Shown piece after piece: positions 1 to 11,656 of a stretch of DNA of 64,000 nt. Position numbers and translations under genes: made by a program. The DNA lies in contig QCXZ01000137.1 in the NCBI GenBank assembly GCA_025024175.1, positions 19,096,001 to 19,160,000 on the forward strand, given 5' to 3'. The DNA comes from Rhyzopertha dominica. Its lineage: Eukaryota; Arthropoda; Insecta; Coleoptera; Bostrichidae. Position 1 is the first letter of the stretch. Every line of letters starts with the position of its first letter. Below the pieces are notes generated by a model. That model saw nothing but the letters and a program-made list of their open reading frames with translations, was not told the origin of the DNA and made no database searches.

Positions 1-300
1 AACGAATCCAAAATCCAATAGACCTTACACGGTCTAATCCAGAAAATAGTAAGGAAAATTGCTTTTGTGTCAACACATTTTTTTAAGTTTAATTGTTGAG
101 GTGTTAACGCTACTTTCATTTTGCCCATCCGGATTTTCAATCAGTTAAGGGCTGCCATCCATGATATTCAAGCTGATTGTGTGTTGTGTTTTTATTGATA
201 CGTAGGCAATTTGGAAAGAAATCTAGCTAGCCATGAAATAAAACACACACGGTGTCAAGTGCTTGCTGTTACATTTTTTAAGTGCACAGAGTAAATGACA
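1..300. other. Intergenic, nothing recognised
   Basis: AT-rich sequence at the left edge. I see no splice-bounded open frame, RNA gene or repeat boundary in it. The mariner remnant begins just after it, so part of this may be that element's left end, but I could not find a terminal inverted repeat. Confidence 0.4.
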
Positions 301-339
301 CGCATGACGTATCATTTATAACATTTCAGCGAAAAAGTT

Positions 340-1095
340 TGTGTTGAAAAGCAAAAGAAGGCATGGTCCTTTATACAGGATGATCCAAAATGTAGTCGAA
401 CACTCGAAGCATGAAGATAGACGGTTGAAGGCATCTGTTATTGCCAAGGAATTGTCCTTGAGTGAAACACGTGTTTGGAAAAATTTGCATAATAACAATT
501 TGGGCATGTGAAAGATATCTTCAGGGTGGATTCCTATATTGCTTACACTGGAACAGAAATAGGTAAGGAAACAAATTGCACAAGAAAACTTGACCGCTTT
601 GCAACTTGAGGGCGACTTTTTCTCGAAAACTGTGATTGGAGATGAGACATAGGTTTATCACTGGGACTCACCTACCAGAAGGAAATCCATGCAGTGGGTT
701 CGTAAGGCTGTCGTCCGCCCAAAAAGGCCAAGACAACAATCTTTTAGGATAGTGAAGATAGACTGCTAATACAGTATATACTAAAAGGGTGTACAATTAT
801 AATTAGGGATATATATGGTAAAACTATTCAGAACATAAAAATGGTACTGGGAGGAAAACGTCCGAGTTCTTATCAACAAAATACATTATCAGAGTGCGGC
901 TTTACAAAACTACCGCCATCCAACTTATATAGCCCCGATTTAGTCCTAGCGACTTCTATTTATTCCAAAATATTATAAAGTTCTTAAAGGAAAAATATTT
1001 GAACGAGACAAAGAGTTGCATTAACTCTTAGTTTGACAGTTGAAGAAACATTGGGTGATATGGGTATGTGCAGAAGGAAGTTATGCTGAAAAATA
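340..1095 (+). pseudogene. Decayed mariner-family transposase
   Basis: Conceptual translation, with several frame changes, gives mariner transposase landmarks in the right order. A helix-turn-helix-like stretch (SVIAKELSLSETRVWKNL) is followed by LEGDFFSKTVIGDET, where GDET carries the first catalytic Asp of mariner enzymes. Next come WDSPTRRKSMQW and, later, a degraded form of the block around the last catalytic Asp (near 930-960), ending in a KVLKGKIFERDKEL-like tail. A stop replaces the Trp expected after GDET (about 650), and further stops and frameshifts break the rest, so no transposase can be made. Terminal inverted repeats were not identified. This is a fossil element, not a host gene. 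Confidence 0.85.
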
Positions 1096-1099
1096 AAGT

Positions 1100-2830
1100 A
1101 TCATTCAAATTTAGTGTCCTCTATGAAAGAGGTAGATTTCTTCTTAAATTGCCTACCTAACGTATTTGCCTAGATAGCAGCAGGAACGCAACTTGGTTTT
1201 TGTGATCTTTCAGTATATTAGTCTGCTGACCAAGTATTATATACTAAATCTCATGATAGGAACCTCTTTACCATTTTTTTTGTAAAATGACCAAATCAAA
1301 TCAGTAATAGTACCTATATCAATCGTATCGCTGCCCGGTCATTTACTGGCATGCAGTGAAAGGGCAATTTATACATTTGCTGCTTCCTACGGTGTTTTCC
1401 TAACGACAACGGCACACTCCGTGACCCACATGAGGATAAATGAAACTTGCTTTCCAATCCACGGCCACTTTCTTCGCGAACTGGTGGAGGAAAGCCATTA
1501 AACTGCAAATCTCACAAGACAGCCTCGGGATGGTTATTAGAAATTTCATTCTGGTACGAAAAATACAGAGAAGCGCTTTCTGTAGCAGGTTGCATTCTTG
1601 TTGATCTTGTTTCAACCGTCAAGTATTTTTGGTGTCAATAGACCCTGAGTACTGTTATGCGATCTACTTTTAGATGCCGTTCGCACATAAGCTAGGAATA
1701 AATGCAAATCGTTCAAACAGTTGATAAACTACACAGGTGTTTGTTCGTTATATCTATACGTTATTAAAGAGCGGAGCATCTCAACCATACATGTAACGTA
1801 CTCGTGGATTAACCGTTATGCTTAAAAAGGCACAATGATTGTGCTGTGATGTATCAGGAGTTCAACGCTCCAATACTTACAAAGTATAAACCTTTCCATA
1901 AATATTTGTCAGGTGTTATTTTAAATATCTCCGTCATTTACTTGTGTCATTGCAAGCTTCTTCTTAAGTCTTTAGTGTACGTGATGGTCCGTGTGCTCAT
2001 GTTAGTATTATTGTTTTATCTTGATATTCTGTAGATGTTGGCAACGATATTTCATAAAGCTGGGTTTTCTATTTTGTCTTGTGTATCTTTTTTTATTGGT
2101 TTAATAGGTGTAAAACACAGAGTGTTTCTTTCGTTTTCGATTAAAATACATATACTTACTCAATGTATAATAAGAACATTAATAGTTGGTAGGTTTTCCA
2201 TATCGATGTCTTNAAAAATACAGTGGATGAGTGTAGTATACTATACTATACTATACTATACAGCGAACTGAACAGTGCAAATTTAGATAATTGTCACATA
2301 ATAAGANTTGAATTTATATATCTTCTAATATGTACGAGTGGTAAAGAAAATTTACTATACATACAGTGTAGTTTAAAAAAAGCTGTTCTAAAGTTTTAAT
2401 GCAACTGGATATAACTGGTTGAAGACTACCATAATCTTAGCTTTGCTGGAAGGAAAACACCATAATAACCACTAGGAGCAATTTGGTTGCTGATGTTCAT
2501 TATATACAGTGTAGGTACGGTTTTGATATCAATTATTAAATTATATTTTCTTAAAAGTTCCAGAAAATGGGTAAAATACGTAATTTCATGCAAACTGAAA
2601 GTAAAATAATACCTATATCTATAACCTATATATTGTGCACTTATAGGTACTGTAATATAAACACCAGTTAATATTAAATAATAAATATACTTATAGTGTT
2701 ATTTACCTAACAATTCGCAACGTACAAAAAAATACGAAACATATTTTTAATACAATAGCATCTGCTAAGTACAGTCAGTCTTATAACGCTTATTAAAGTG
2801 TTAACAACGATCAGGCAATATTTGGTAAAT
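1100..2830. other. Intergenic, no gene supported
   Basis: Several open stretches of 60-78 codons occur here, but none has recognisable motifs or credible splice sites, and most lack a proper start. A pentanucleotide microsatellite lies at 2235-2261. If the exon at 2840-2923 is real, this is probably its first intron. Confidence 0.5.
2235..2261. repeat. Pentanucleotide microsatellite (TATAC)n
   Basis: About five uninterrupted copies of a five-base TATAC unit. No coding or regulatory meaning is evident. Confidence 0.9.
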
Positions 2831-2839
2831 TTTTCTTAC

Positions 2840-2923
2840 CTCTGCTGGAGCGTCTTTGCAGCAGCATTCACCTTCGTCGTCAGACTTGGGCATATCATGT
2901 TTGTGGACTATTGTTACAGTCAT
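2840..2923 (-). CDS. Putative first coding exon, unidentified protein
   Basis: On the minus strand, ATG at 2923 opens a 28-codon frame (MTVTIVHKHDMPKSDDEGE, then CCCKDAPAE). It ends exactly at a strong donor, G|gtaagaa, at 2840/2839, in phase 0. An in-frame TAA lies just upstream of the ATG, which fixes the start. The three adjacent cysteines after an acidic run would suit a lipid-anchored or metal-binding N-terminus, but that is speculation. Downstream exons would lie at lower coordinates; none was recognised between 1 and 2830, so the gene probably continues outside the window. I do not recognise the family. A chance ORF beside a chance donor is the alternative, although the codon choice and mildly higher GC favour a real exon. 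Confidence 0.5.
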
Positions 2924-2929
2924 CTTCGG

Positions 2930-3572
2930 CTCTTAACACCCAGAAATCATTAACGAAATGTTTCCTAAAACAAGCTAGGTAGCTATAAATATTTCTTATC
3001 AATCCGAACATACATCGATCATTATAACAATGCAAATAATCTGTATTATTGCCAAGTGAATTCAACGTTGTTTAATCAAACCAGTTTATTTCACAACAAA
3101 GTCCATTTATGCGATTCAGCACAAATATCATTTGCGATGACCCGAATATATAGAAAAAACGCATGTCCATAAAGCACTCACTTACCTACACCTTACCTAT
3201 TGACTAAAAAATAATAAGAAGAACCACTTCACTAACTTGACAACAGTATCAATTCATGTTTTGTGCGAGAAATGCATCTACGCGTACGGTCCAGTCGACG
3301 GTACACCTTAATGAGAACTGAAAGGTTTGTTAACTACACAGGTAAATGTTGAAAGACATTGTGCTGTAAACTTCCCGCCAGAACAGGTTTGACTAACGAG
3401 TAGCGACATCTCTGGATATGCAAGTCAATCGCATATTGATTATAGGATGTTTTAGAGATTATGTCCAGGTTAAGATATATAAAAAAAATTAAAGACTAAA
3501 ATTCATTTTTAAAAATCAATATAATTAATGTATGACTGCTGATAAGCAAAGTTGGAAAGCTAGCTCCTAAGT
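2930..3572. other. Upstream region of the putative minus-strand exon and tRNA flank
   Basis: AT-rich. If the 2840-2923 exon is real, its 5' UTR and promoter lie here, but I see no convincing TATA/initiator pair on the minus strand. No open frame of note. Confidence 0.35.
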
Positions 3573-3645
3573 GTTTCCGTGGTGTAGTGGTTATCACATC
3601 CGCCTAACACGCGGAAGGTCCCCGGTTCGATCCCGGGCGGAAACA
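3573..3645 (+). tRNA. tRNA-Val (anticodon AAC)
   Basis: A complete 73-nt cloverleaf can be folded by eye. The acceptor stem pairs GTTTCCG with CGGAAAC, with A as discriminator base. The D arm contains the A box (GGTGTAGTGGTTATCAC). The anticodon stem TCCGC/GCGGA closes the loop CTAACAC, giving anticodon AAC and hence valine. The T arm CCCGG-TTCGATC-CCGGG contains the B box. No intron is present. A run of six T residues starts at 3651, six bases past the gene, as expected for RNA polymerase III termination. All stems are fully paired, so this looks like a functional nuclear gene rather than a tRNA-derived SINE. Confidence 0.97.
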
Positions 3646-3656
3646 TTAATTTTTTT
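3646..3656 (+). terminator. RNA polymerase III oligo-T terminator
   Basis: T6 run at 3651-3656 immediately downstream of the tRNA-Val gene on the same strand. Confidence 0.85.
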
Positions 3657-3889
3657 CATCCATGGCAAACTATAACAAACAAAACTCCTGTCAAACGTTG
3701 AATTCAATTTTATTTTTTTTCAACTTTGTTCAATTATAATAAACAAAGTAGTACCTAATAAATCTATATAGTGAGAACTGGTATACCTACTTTTGATTAT
3801 TTAAATTCTATATAAAGCTTATACAATAATGTGTAGTAGCTTTGAATAAAGAAATGTAAATAATCACAGGTTTACAGGTAGTAATAAAA

Positions 3890-4275
3890 GGTCAGCCTTT
3901 ATAATGCAGCCGGTGAGAAGTTTTAAAGTTTTCCTTCTTTAATTTAAACTGGTGACCACGTAGACGGGCATCAGTGCTGAGAGCGACGATACTGCGAGCT
4001 GAAGAGTTGTGGAATAGCCCGTGAGTTATTCTAAATAATTGGATAAGTTCGGCTCTCTCTCGTCTCACGGAGAGAAGATCAATGTTCATAAGGCAGTGCA
4101 GAGAAACCCCTGGGCCAGCGAGTTGCTGCGTGCTGAATCTTCTCCATGCATTCGCGGTCCTCGATCAAAACCGGGGACCAGGCTGATATTCCGAACTCCA
4201 GAAGCGGGCGAACATATGTCGTGTACAGACGGGCTGCGAGACGAGGATCCGGGGAGGGAAAAGCTCTTCTTAAAG
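3890..4275 (-). pseudogene. LINE reverse transcriptase C-terminal fragment
   Basis: The minus strand encodes two adjoining blocks typical of the C-terminus of non-LTR retrotransposon ORF2. The first, at about 4275-4120, reads RLYTTYVRPLLEFGISAWSP followed by LIEDRECMEKIQHAATR, the post-palm thumb region. The second, at 4089-3892, reads RRERAELIQLFRITHGL and then RGHQFKLKKENFKTS. The joint between them is frameshifted. The pattern fits the CR1/Jockey-like side of LINE diversity, but assignment to a clade by eye is weak. The element is 5'-truncated and inactive. Confidence 0.8.
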
Positions 4276-4379
4276 TGTATAAAGCATATAAAAATTAAAA
4301 AAAATACGGTTCTTCCAATATATAATACTAATAATTTAAGCGCTTACGAATAACCTGTTTCTATGGAAAGGAAAAAACC

Positions 4380-5100
4380 GTCTATTATAACCGTTTTAAT
4401 TTTTCGGCTGTAGGAGTATGCGTTCTGCCATTTCCACTAGCGGAGCGTGCACATGGTAGTTTTCAAGTCTGGGCCTGAGCGTGTTATTCCGCGCATTCTT
4501 GAGTCTGAGCTGAACACTAAATACTTTCATTTCTAATTTATTTAGATATTTTTGATTAATTAATTTCTAACCGGTTCGTAGCCGGTCAATTTTTAATCAG
4601 TTCATGACCGGTTAATTATTAACGGTTATTCCAGGGTTGCTTATTACGGTTATACTGCAATATCCTTACCGGCTAACCGTAACCATTGACAGCACTAGCT
4701 TGCACACTGAACAGAAAGCGTGGTGTTGTTTTCGGACCTCCACATTGGTAAGTATTTTATCAACTAACGTAAGGTTTTGCACACAGTTCGTTTGATCTAA
4801 AGCACTGGGCTTCCTTGTATAACGTTTATTATACCTTTCGGTGACCATACATGTAAAATTTTGTGCTATGTTACATTATAAATTAAATACGCAGCCTAAA
4901 ATTAAATATGGGAGCAGTGAGGGCAAAGTAGTCATACACATATGCGACCAAAGAATTTTCCCTTCGTCACGGGTAATTCTAATTTCTTCTAAGCTAATAT
5001 AGAACGACGCAACAACAGTCTTGGAGTCCACAAAGTCAAAAACAGCGTGGAAAGTATTCAAAAATGGTAACGTATCTATCCGGAAAGCTTCTATTATCTA
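4380..5100. other. Non-coding, with repeated ACCGGTT-type motifs
   Basis: Between about 4568 and 4680 short copies of ACCGGT/ACCGGC and AACGGTTA-like sequence recur in both orientations; related ACCG motifs occur near 4376-4400. They lie 5' of the pogo-like coding remains and could be transposase-binding or subterminal repeats, but no defined terminal repeat was found. Confidence 0.35.
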
Positions 5101-5164
5101 TCAAAATATATCAAAACTACTCTCGTGAGAAAATTAAAACACAATAAAATTCAAGATTCACATC

Positions 5165-6540
5165 TTGGAACTTGGAAGATTTAGACCTATTTTTACAGAA
5201 GCGCAAGAAGAGGAACTCATGAAGCACCTGTTGGAAATGGAACAGCAGTTTTTTGGCCTTACGCGCTACGAATTTAGAAGGCTGGTTTACAGTTACGCCG
5301 AGGCAAACAACATCAAACATTCCTTTAACAGAGAAAAAGGAGTGGCGGGGAAAGATTGGTTAAACGGATTTTTGAAAAAGAAAACAGCCAGAAGTATCTT
5401 TGAGAAATCCAAAAAACATATCATTCGTTCGGGCTTCTGGATTTAATAAGGTAGTCATCAATACGTTTGTCGATCTTATCACCGAGCTAAAGGACAAATA
5501 TACTAATTTGAGCCAAATTGAATTTTCAATCTCGACGAGACACCCATCGATCACTACAGCGCCAAATAAAGCGACAAAAGTTTTTAGCACAATGAGGCAA
5601 AAGGCAAGTGCATGTTTTAACATCTGCGGAACGAAGAATGTCAACAACTGCAGCAATTCGTTGCAATGCCGCAAGATATTTGTTACCGCCGCTGAATATT
5701 TTTCCACGGGTTAGACATAAACCAGCATTTGCAAATGGTTGCTCACCTGAGACTACTTGTTTGACGTCAATCCGGGTGGATGCAATCGGAAATATTTTCT
5801 CCCGCTAAACCGTTAGAGCAAAGCACCGTCGTGCTTTTCATCTTAGATGGACATTCGACCCATTGCAAATATTTAGACCTCATCATCCGCGCCAAAGGGA
5901 ATAATGTGCATATTTGGGTATTCCTCTTCGCACATCTCATAAAGTTAAACCCCTACAGATCGTTTATAAAACCCCCCAGTACATTCTACACTCAAGAGTG
6001 GCAAACATGGTTAAGAGTTCATTCTGGGCAAGTTAATAGTTTACTGAACATAGGACAAATATTTGGAAAAGCTTATCTTATCGAGCATCATCTAATGCAA
6101 TAAGTGGCTTTTGTGCATCAGGGATTTACCCCCTTAAGAGAAAGATATTTTCGGATGAGGAGTTTGCACCATCAATAATAACCGACAATTTGCAGGAGGA
6201 AAGTAATAGATCCGTATTACTAATAAACGTACTTCAAACACTCAGGAGGGCAATGAGACCATTATAAGCAAAACATAGTTATCAGAAACCGAAAATTTGT
6301 CTGCGGATGCAATTAATGGGGGAAAACATTGTTACCCTTGAAGAATTTAGTAATGATGGTATCGTAATTCCGTCAGTGATTGAATTCATAGATGTAACTT
6401 TAAAATACCCATTAGATACCAAACCTGCCACTCCACCTATAATAACGGAAGACTGGTCCACTAATAATACTTATTATTCCCCAAATGATATTTTGCCCTT
6501 GCCGAAGCAAAAATTTTGGATTCACATTGAGAAGTAATTA
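5165..6540 (+). pseudogene. Broken pogo/Tigger-like transposase (CENP-B-type HTH and DDE domain)
   Basis: Four overlapping frames together cover nearly a whole transposase. At 5168-5413 a CENP-B/Psq-style DNA-binding part reads MELGRFRPIFTEAQEEEL, FGLTRYEFRRLVYSYAE and GKDWLNGFLKK. At 5410-5600 comes RASGFNKVV, then a damaged DET-like catalytic block near 5540. At 5608-5800 the frame gives LTSAERRMSTTAA, FPRVRHKPAF and SIRVDAIGNIF. At 5780-6100 it gives VLFILDGHSTHCKYLDLI, with the DGH Asp of the DDE core, and then FIKPPSTFYTQEWQTWLR and FGKAYL. A tail (6307-6537) ends SPNDILPLPKQ. At least three frameshifts and internal stops make it non-functional. Such genes are often annotated as jerky- or tigger-like proteins. 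Confidence 0.85.
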
Positions 6541-7000
6541 GTTTATGTATCTTTCGTTTTCTTAAGCAAAAGAAATATAAAGAAATAGTACATAAAACAT
6601 GTAAATACACTAATACATACGCACCTTGACTGTGCAGCACTCTTAACACCTTAAATGAGGGTGCAGCGTATTGCTTGTAACATTTTCCTGTGAAAACTAG
6701 TTTTAAATGTTCTAAAAAATTACCTGTCAGTAACACTGCCAAACATTATTTAGAATTTACTAAGAGTCTTTAATCTTTCGTTGTATTTTATTTATCTTAT
6801 GAATAAATAATTATTTTTCCTTGTATTCTGTGTATAAGTATGTGTTGACTTATGAAGCAACAAAATTATAGGCCCACTTTATCCACTAGGGTGGTCCACT
6901 TCAGCCGCACCATGCGAAAAAAAACGTACATAAAGTCACTTACCAATTTATAGGAGAACGTTTTCTTGATTTATTGGTAATCTTACTTTGAAAACTGAAT
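6541..7000. other. Non-coding flank between pogo-like remnant and satellite
   Basis: No gene seen. The beginning may be the 3' untranslated part of the pogo-like element. The satellite becomes recognisable only at about 7000. Confidence 0.4.
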
Positions 7001-8574
7001 TGATGCATTTTTGCTAGGTATAAGGCGATTTGTCTATGTCCACTTTGTCCAATTTTCCCTGTGCAGAATAGATACGCAGACTGATTGTGTAGGAATCACC
7101 ATGCACAAAGGGATTATTTTCAATGACAATATTTTCTATGAATCTGTTATTCTGACGGTGTTTCAACAAACGTTCGTTTCAATAGGCGAACGCAAGTTCT
7201 GAGGAGACTGGCTAGGCGTGTAATGCTTTGTATACCGTATCATTGTGAACACAGGGCAAGAGAGACTTGCGGGCATGCAATGACAAGATATTCTATGAAT
7301 ATTAGTCTGACGGTGTTTCAACATAAGGTTGTTTCATTTGGCAAACGCAAGAGCTGAGGGGACTGGCTAGGCGTGTATAACTTTGTGTGCCGTATCGTTG
7401 TGAACACACGGTGCCAGACCCCACGAGTATAAGGAAATACCAAATTCCATTGTCCAAAAGTGACTTACCTGACGAATGTTAGTGCCATGGAGGGTGGGTA
7501 CTGTCTTGCCTTGTGCAGAATACATCCAAAGACTAATTGAGTTGGTACAACAAAATAACGGGATGAATTACAAAGACCAGATGCTCTATGAATCTATTAG
7601 ACTGACGGTGTTTCAAAAATGTTCGTTTTATTTGGCGAACGCAAGTGCTGAGAAGACTGGCTAGGCGTGTATTATCTTGGGTACCGTATCATTGAGAATA
7701 CACAGGGCGCCAGATACTAAGCGCATAAGGGGATGTCTAGTTGCATTGACCAAAGACGATCTATTTGGCAAACGTGAGGGCTAAGGAGAGTTGATAGTGT
7801 CTTGCATTGTTTAGAATCCATCTGCAGTCTGATTGAGTTGTAACATCCGTGCATAAAGGGATGAATTATAATGACAAGAAGTTCCATGAATCAGTTAGAC
7901 TGCCGGTTTTTCAACAAATGGTTGTTTTATACTGAGAAAGCAAGTGCTGAGGAGACTGGCTAAGCATGTATTGCTTTATTTGTTTACGGTATCACTATGT
8001 TCACATCGCGATAGACCCTACGTAAATAAGGAGATGCCAGGTTGCATTGACCAAAGTCTTTTTATCTGGCGAACGTTAGGTAAGTGCTAAGGAGGGTGGG
8101 TGGTGACTTGCCTTGTGCAGAATACACCCGTGGACTAATTGTGTTAGAACCACCGTGCATAAACGGATTAATTATAATGACAAGAAGTTCTATAAATCAG
8201 TTAGACTGCCGGTTCTTCAACAATTGATTGTCTTATACTGAGAAAGCAAGTGCTGAGGAGACTGACTAAGAATATATTGCTTTGTTTACAGTATCACTGT
8301 GAACACATCGCGATAGACCCTACGTGCATAAGGAGATGCCAAGTTGCATTGATCAAAGTCTTTTTTATCTGGCGAACGTTAGATAAGTGCTAAGGAGGGT
8401 GGGTTGTGACTTGCCTTGTGCAGAATACACCCGTGGACTAATTGTGTTAGAACCACCGTGCATAAACGGATGAATTACAATAACAAGAAGTTCTATGAAT
8501 CAGTTAGACTGCCGGTATTTCAACAAATGGTTGTTTTATATTGAGAAAGCAAGTGCTGAGGAGACTGGCTAAGC
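7000..8574 (+). repeat. Satellite array, left block (diverged edge, monomer ~302 bp)
   Basis: Five to six monomers of the same repeat as the 11657-17290 block. Phase points, taken at the sequence TGCTAAGGAGGGTGGGT or its equivalent, fall near 7476, about 7781, 8084 and 8387, with older copies at about 7010 and 7265. Copies at the far left are strongly diverged and one is internally shortened, while 7780-8574 is near-identical to the interior of the right block and matches the A'-B-C order of its 911-bp higher-order unit. The block stops at base 8574, where a LINE fragment is inserted. Confidence 0.92.
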
Positions 8575-8941
8575 TCGGAGATCCGATATTCATGATGTAG
8601 ACTTGCGCTTTGTACATAGTCTTTCAATTCCTAGACATAAAACTCAGAAATTCAAAGGTAGTTTTGAATATACTGCTGCCATATTGCATAATCACTACAC
8701 TGACATATTCTCTGAAAAATGTAGTCTTATAACGTTTAAGAATAAAATATCTTGTAAATTGCTAAAATTATATGAGAGGTAGGGATATTTGTATATCTTT
8801 CGTGTATCTATCTATGTTTGCTTTATACTCAACTGTTGGTTTTTTGGATTAAATTAATATGCTAATTTTTATATGGAACTGCCCCTAATGTAAAACGGCT
8901 CTGCCGATTTAGAGGGCTTTTGAACTATGTATACCTTGTAC
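8575..8941 (+). pseudogene. 5'-truncated LINE 3' end
   Basis: From 8576 a 68-codon open frame reads RRSDIHDVDLRFVHSLSIPR, then HKTQKFKGSFEYTAA, and ends KISCKLLKLYER with TAG at 8780. The arrangement of a basic/proline segment, GSFEY-type block and TFKNKI-type helix is what the last residues of many non-LTR retrotransposon ORF2 proteins look like. About 160 bp of 3' UTR follows. The UTR resumes after the nested element at 11619 (TGCTCAATAAATAG) and ends in an ATT trinucleotide run, a common LINE 3' terminus. No target-site duplication is visible against the satellite. Confidence 0.65.
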
Positions 8942-11614
8942 TATCAGTTGCAATATTCATGCAACAACATAACAAGCAACCCTTTACACTCCAAATGTAG
9001 TACCTTTTTCCACCAAACGATGGGGTAAGTACAGTATCCCTATTGAGCAACAATTCCCGATTTTATGCAACCCAACATTTGAATATCTGCAGAGTTCAAT
9101 GACAAATAAGATCTACCCTCGGATCTACCTGTTTTTACTACTACCTACTTAATATAAACAGCCCAGCTTAGGTGGTGCGGTGTAGCTGGAAATATGGAAT
9201 TATTGTTCCAAATGGACAGATACAATGCTCTTAGGCATAAAGGGTCGGCGTCGCGTCATTGGCGTGAACAAAATCTAATATCAATAAGCAACTTTCTTTT
9301 GTAAAACATGGAGCAAGTTAATAACATTATGAAGTGTTATATTATTGCTATTCATTTAACATTGTGGAATCTGTCAACTGAAGTCATTGGGCAGGTTTTT
9401 CTTCTCTATTTTATTTTAAGTTAAAATCAATCTTTGTAATGAAAATCTAAACCAAACATTACCTTACCTTAAGGCCCATTAATTTTTAGACACATCGAAT
9501 GATAGTAAGTCGTTTATTAATTTATTTCAGGTATATTATACTAAACTGCACTACCTCAGCATACATGCAATAATAATATTTGAAAAAGAGGAGCGATGAG
9601 TTTACCAATTACAATTAATTGCAAGAAAATGCATATCACGTAGCACTTACAGATTTCCGTGGTATTGTAAAATATTTGAAAAATTGTAACTGTTTTTCTA
9701 AAGATTATTTATGAATTTATTTACTTTAAACGAAAGCCCAAATGATTGAAAATTTACCCCATTTAAAAGGAATTTTTCCTGCAAGTAATTGCATTTTGTT
9801 AAATCGGGTACCATTAGAATATGCGTTATAACAGGGTCTGAGTAACCTTAACAACGTTTTGACAAGTATAAATATCAAAAAGTCCTAATAGGATTTTTAT
9901 AGACATAAATTTAAACTGCAAGTAAATGACATTAACAAAAACACATGCTTTCTTCAAGAAAATAAATTTCTGTTAGTCTAGGAATGTCATCAGTTTGGTT
10001 TCTTAAGCACATCTGTAGTACAATTATGACGATGTAAATGGGAATTTTTGTTTTCGGAATTTTCAAATTTTGACTAAGATTCATATACAGCAAGTTTTAC
10101 ATAGAAAACGTTTTTTATACACCTCAATTTAGCTCCACTTATCCCTCCTGTTTATAAAACAGAATGTAATAACGATCTAAAAACCTTATTACCTTCTAAC
10201 TATAAATATTCTGTTAAATATGGACAATTACTTAGCAAACATGCAAGAAACATCCTTATTAGACATAAACAAAATTATCCCGCCGATAATAATGGCAAAT
10301 TCGTTGATACTATCCATTAATAATTTGAACGACATATTAAACCTTCCAGTTAAAATATTTACAATATTACAGTACTGTAGTCTCAGCAATTGTTATAAAT
10401 AATGTGCTTTATATGTAGTCATCCACGCCATATACTATTACCTACATGCAATTCGAAGCAATACTTTCGTGGTGGTATAAGTTTTTCTACGTTATTATTT
10501 TACACGCGGTTAGAGAAAATGTATTTGTTTTTTTACTTTATTACATTTTGTTTACCATATTTATTGTATTTTGAAGCATTAGGTACTTTAAAAGTTTTTA
10601 AAAATATCTGAATTTTCTAAATATTTAATTATCGGATATATAGATTGTTAAAATAGATATAAGTTGCCCTGCTTAACCACATGGAAGTAATTCTACTTAT
10701 GCGACAAAATATCGCCGCTGTATACATATACCAAATTAGGATATTTAAATTAATTTATTGAATACATCAAGGCAGAACAGAGTTTAGTGACATCACAATA
10801 GGTTACTGTCGTTATATCCCAACGAACACGTATATACACACATTAATTGTAATTTGTAACTCATCTTCTCAGTAACCTTAAAAATTGACAAGTTGCAACC
10901 ACGGTCCTCTTTTCATATATTATTATTAAACCTGTGCTAAAATTATAAAAGTGGAGAAATTTAGTACCCAAATAAATGACTTACCACAATTCGATATAAG
11001 TATCTAAAAGCTTATTTTTTTAAATTTGATATTAGCTAAAATCAAGTTTGTTACGATGACAAAAGTAGCTTTAAATAACAAAGTTGACTTTAGTTTAAAA
11101 TTGAGAAGAAAAACTGGTTCATTGACTTAAGTGGACCGATTCCGCGGTTTAAGTGAATCATTTTAACAATAATATAATAATAACTGTAATGTTTCAAGTT
11201 TTAATAACTTTAACCTTTTACATATTTCGGTTTACTAAATAGGCATGCCTCAAAAAAAGAGTTTAGAAATGAAGGTAATTGCTATTAAATTTCGTTCACG
11301 CCGACCCTTTATACCTACGAGCGTTGTATCTGTCCATTTGGAACTCTAATTTCATATTCCTAGCTATACCGCACCGGTTGGGCTGGCCTGATTATATTGG
11401 GTGTAATAGTAAAAACAGGTAGATCCGAGGGTAGATCTTACCTGTCATTGAACTCTGCAGATATTCAAATGTGGTAATGTTGGGTTGCATAAAAACTGGG
11501 AATTGTTGCTCAATAGGGATACTGTGCTTGCCCCATCGTTTGGTGGAAAAAGATACTAAATTTAGAGTGTAGGAGGTTGCCCCTTATGCTGTTGCATGAA
11601 TATTGCAACCGAGA
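8942..11614. mobile_element. Long-inverted-repeat (fold-back-like) DNA element, no transposase
   Basis: The left arm at 8942-9287 and the right arm at 11278-11614 are inverted copies of each other. They share GTTGCAATATTCATGCAAC at the tips, and then TCCACCAAACGATGGGG, GAATATCTGCAGAGTTCAAT and AAAGGGTCGGCG in the same order, with scattered substitutions and small indels. The tetranucleotide GTAC abuts both outer ends (8938-8941 and 11615-11618) and may be a target-site duplication. The 2-kb interior is AT-rich with only short chance frames, so the element is non-autonomous or gutted. I cannot assign a superfamily. Confidence 0.85.
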
Positions 11615-11631
11615 GTACATTGCTCAATAAA

Positions 11632-11656
11632 TAGTATTATTATTATTATTATTATT
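11632..11656. repeat. (ATT)n microsatellite tail of the LINE
   Basis: About eight ATT units directly preceding the point where satellite sequence resumes. Best read as the simple-repeat 3' terminus of the LINE fragment. Confidence 0.85.

Larger units (their letters stand above)
8575..11656. mobile_element. 3.1-kb composite insertion interrupting the satellite
   Basis: Satellite sequence ends at ...GGCTAAGC (8574) and resumes at ATGTATTGC (11657). In uninterrupted monomers these two sequences are directly adjacent, so the insertion removed no satellite base. The insert is a LINE 3' fragment (8575-8941 and 11619-11656) interrupted by an element with long inverted repeats (8942-11614). Confidence 0.9.
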
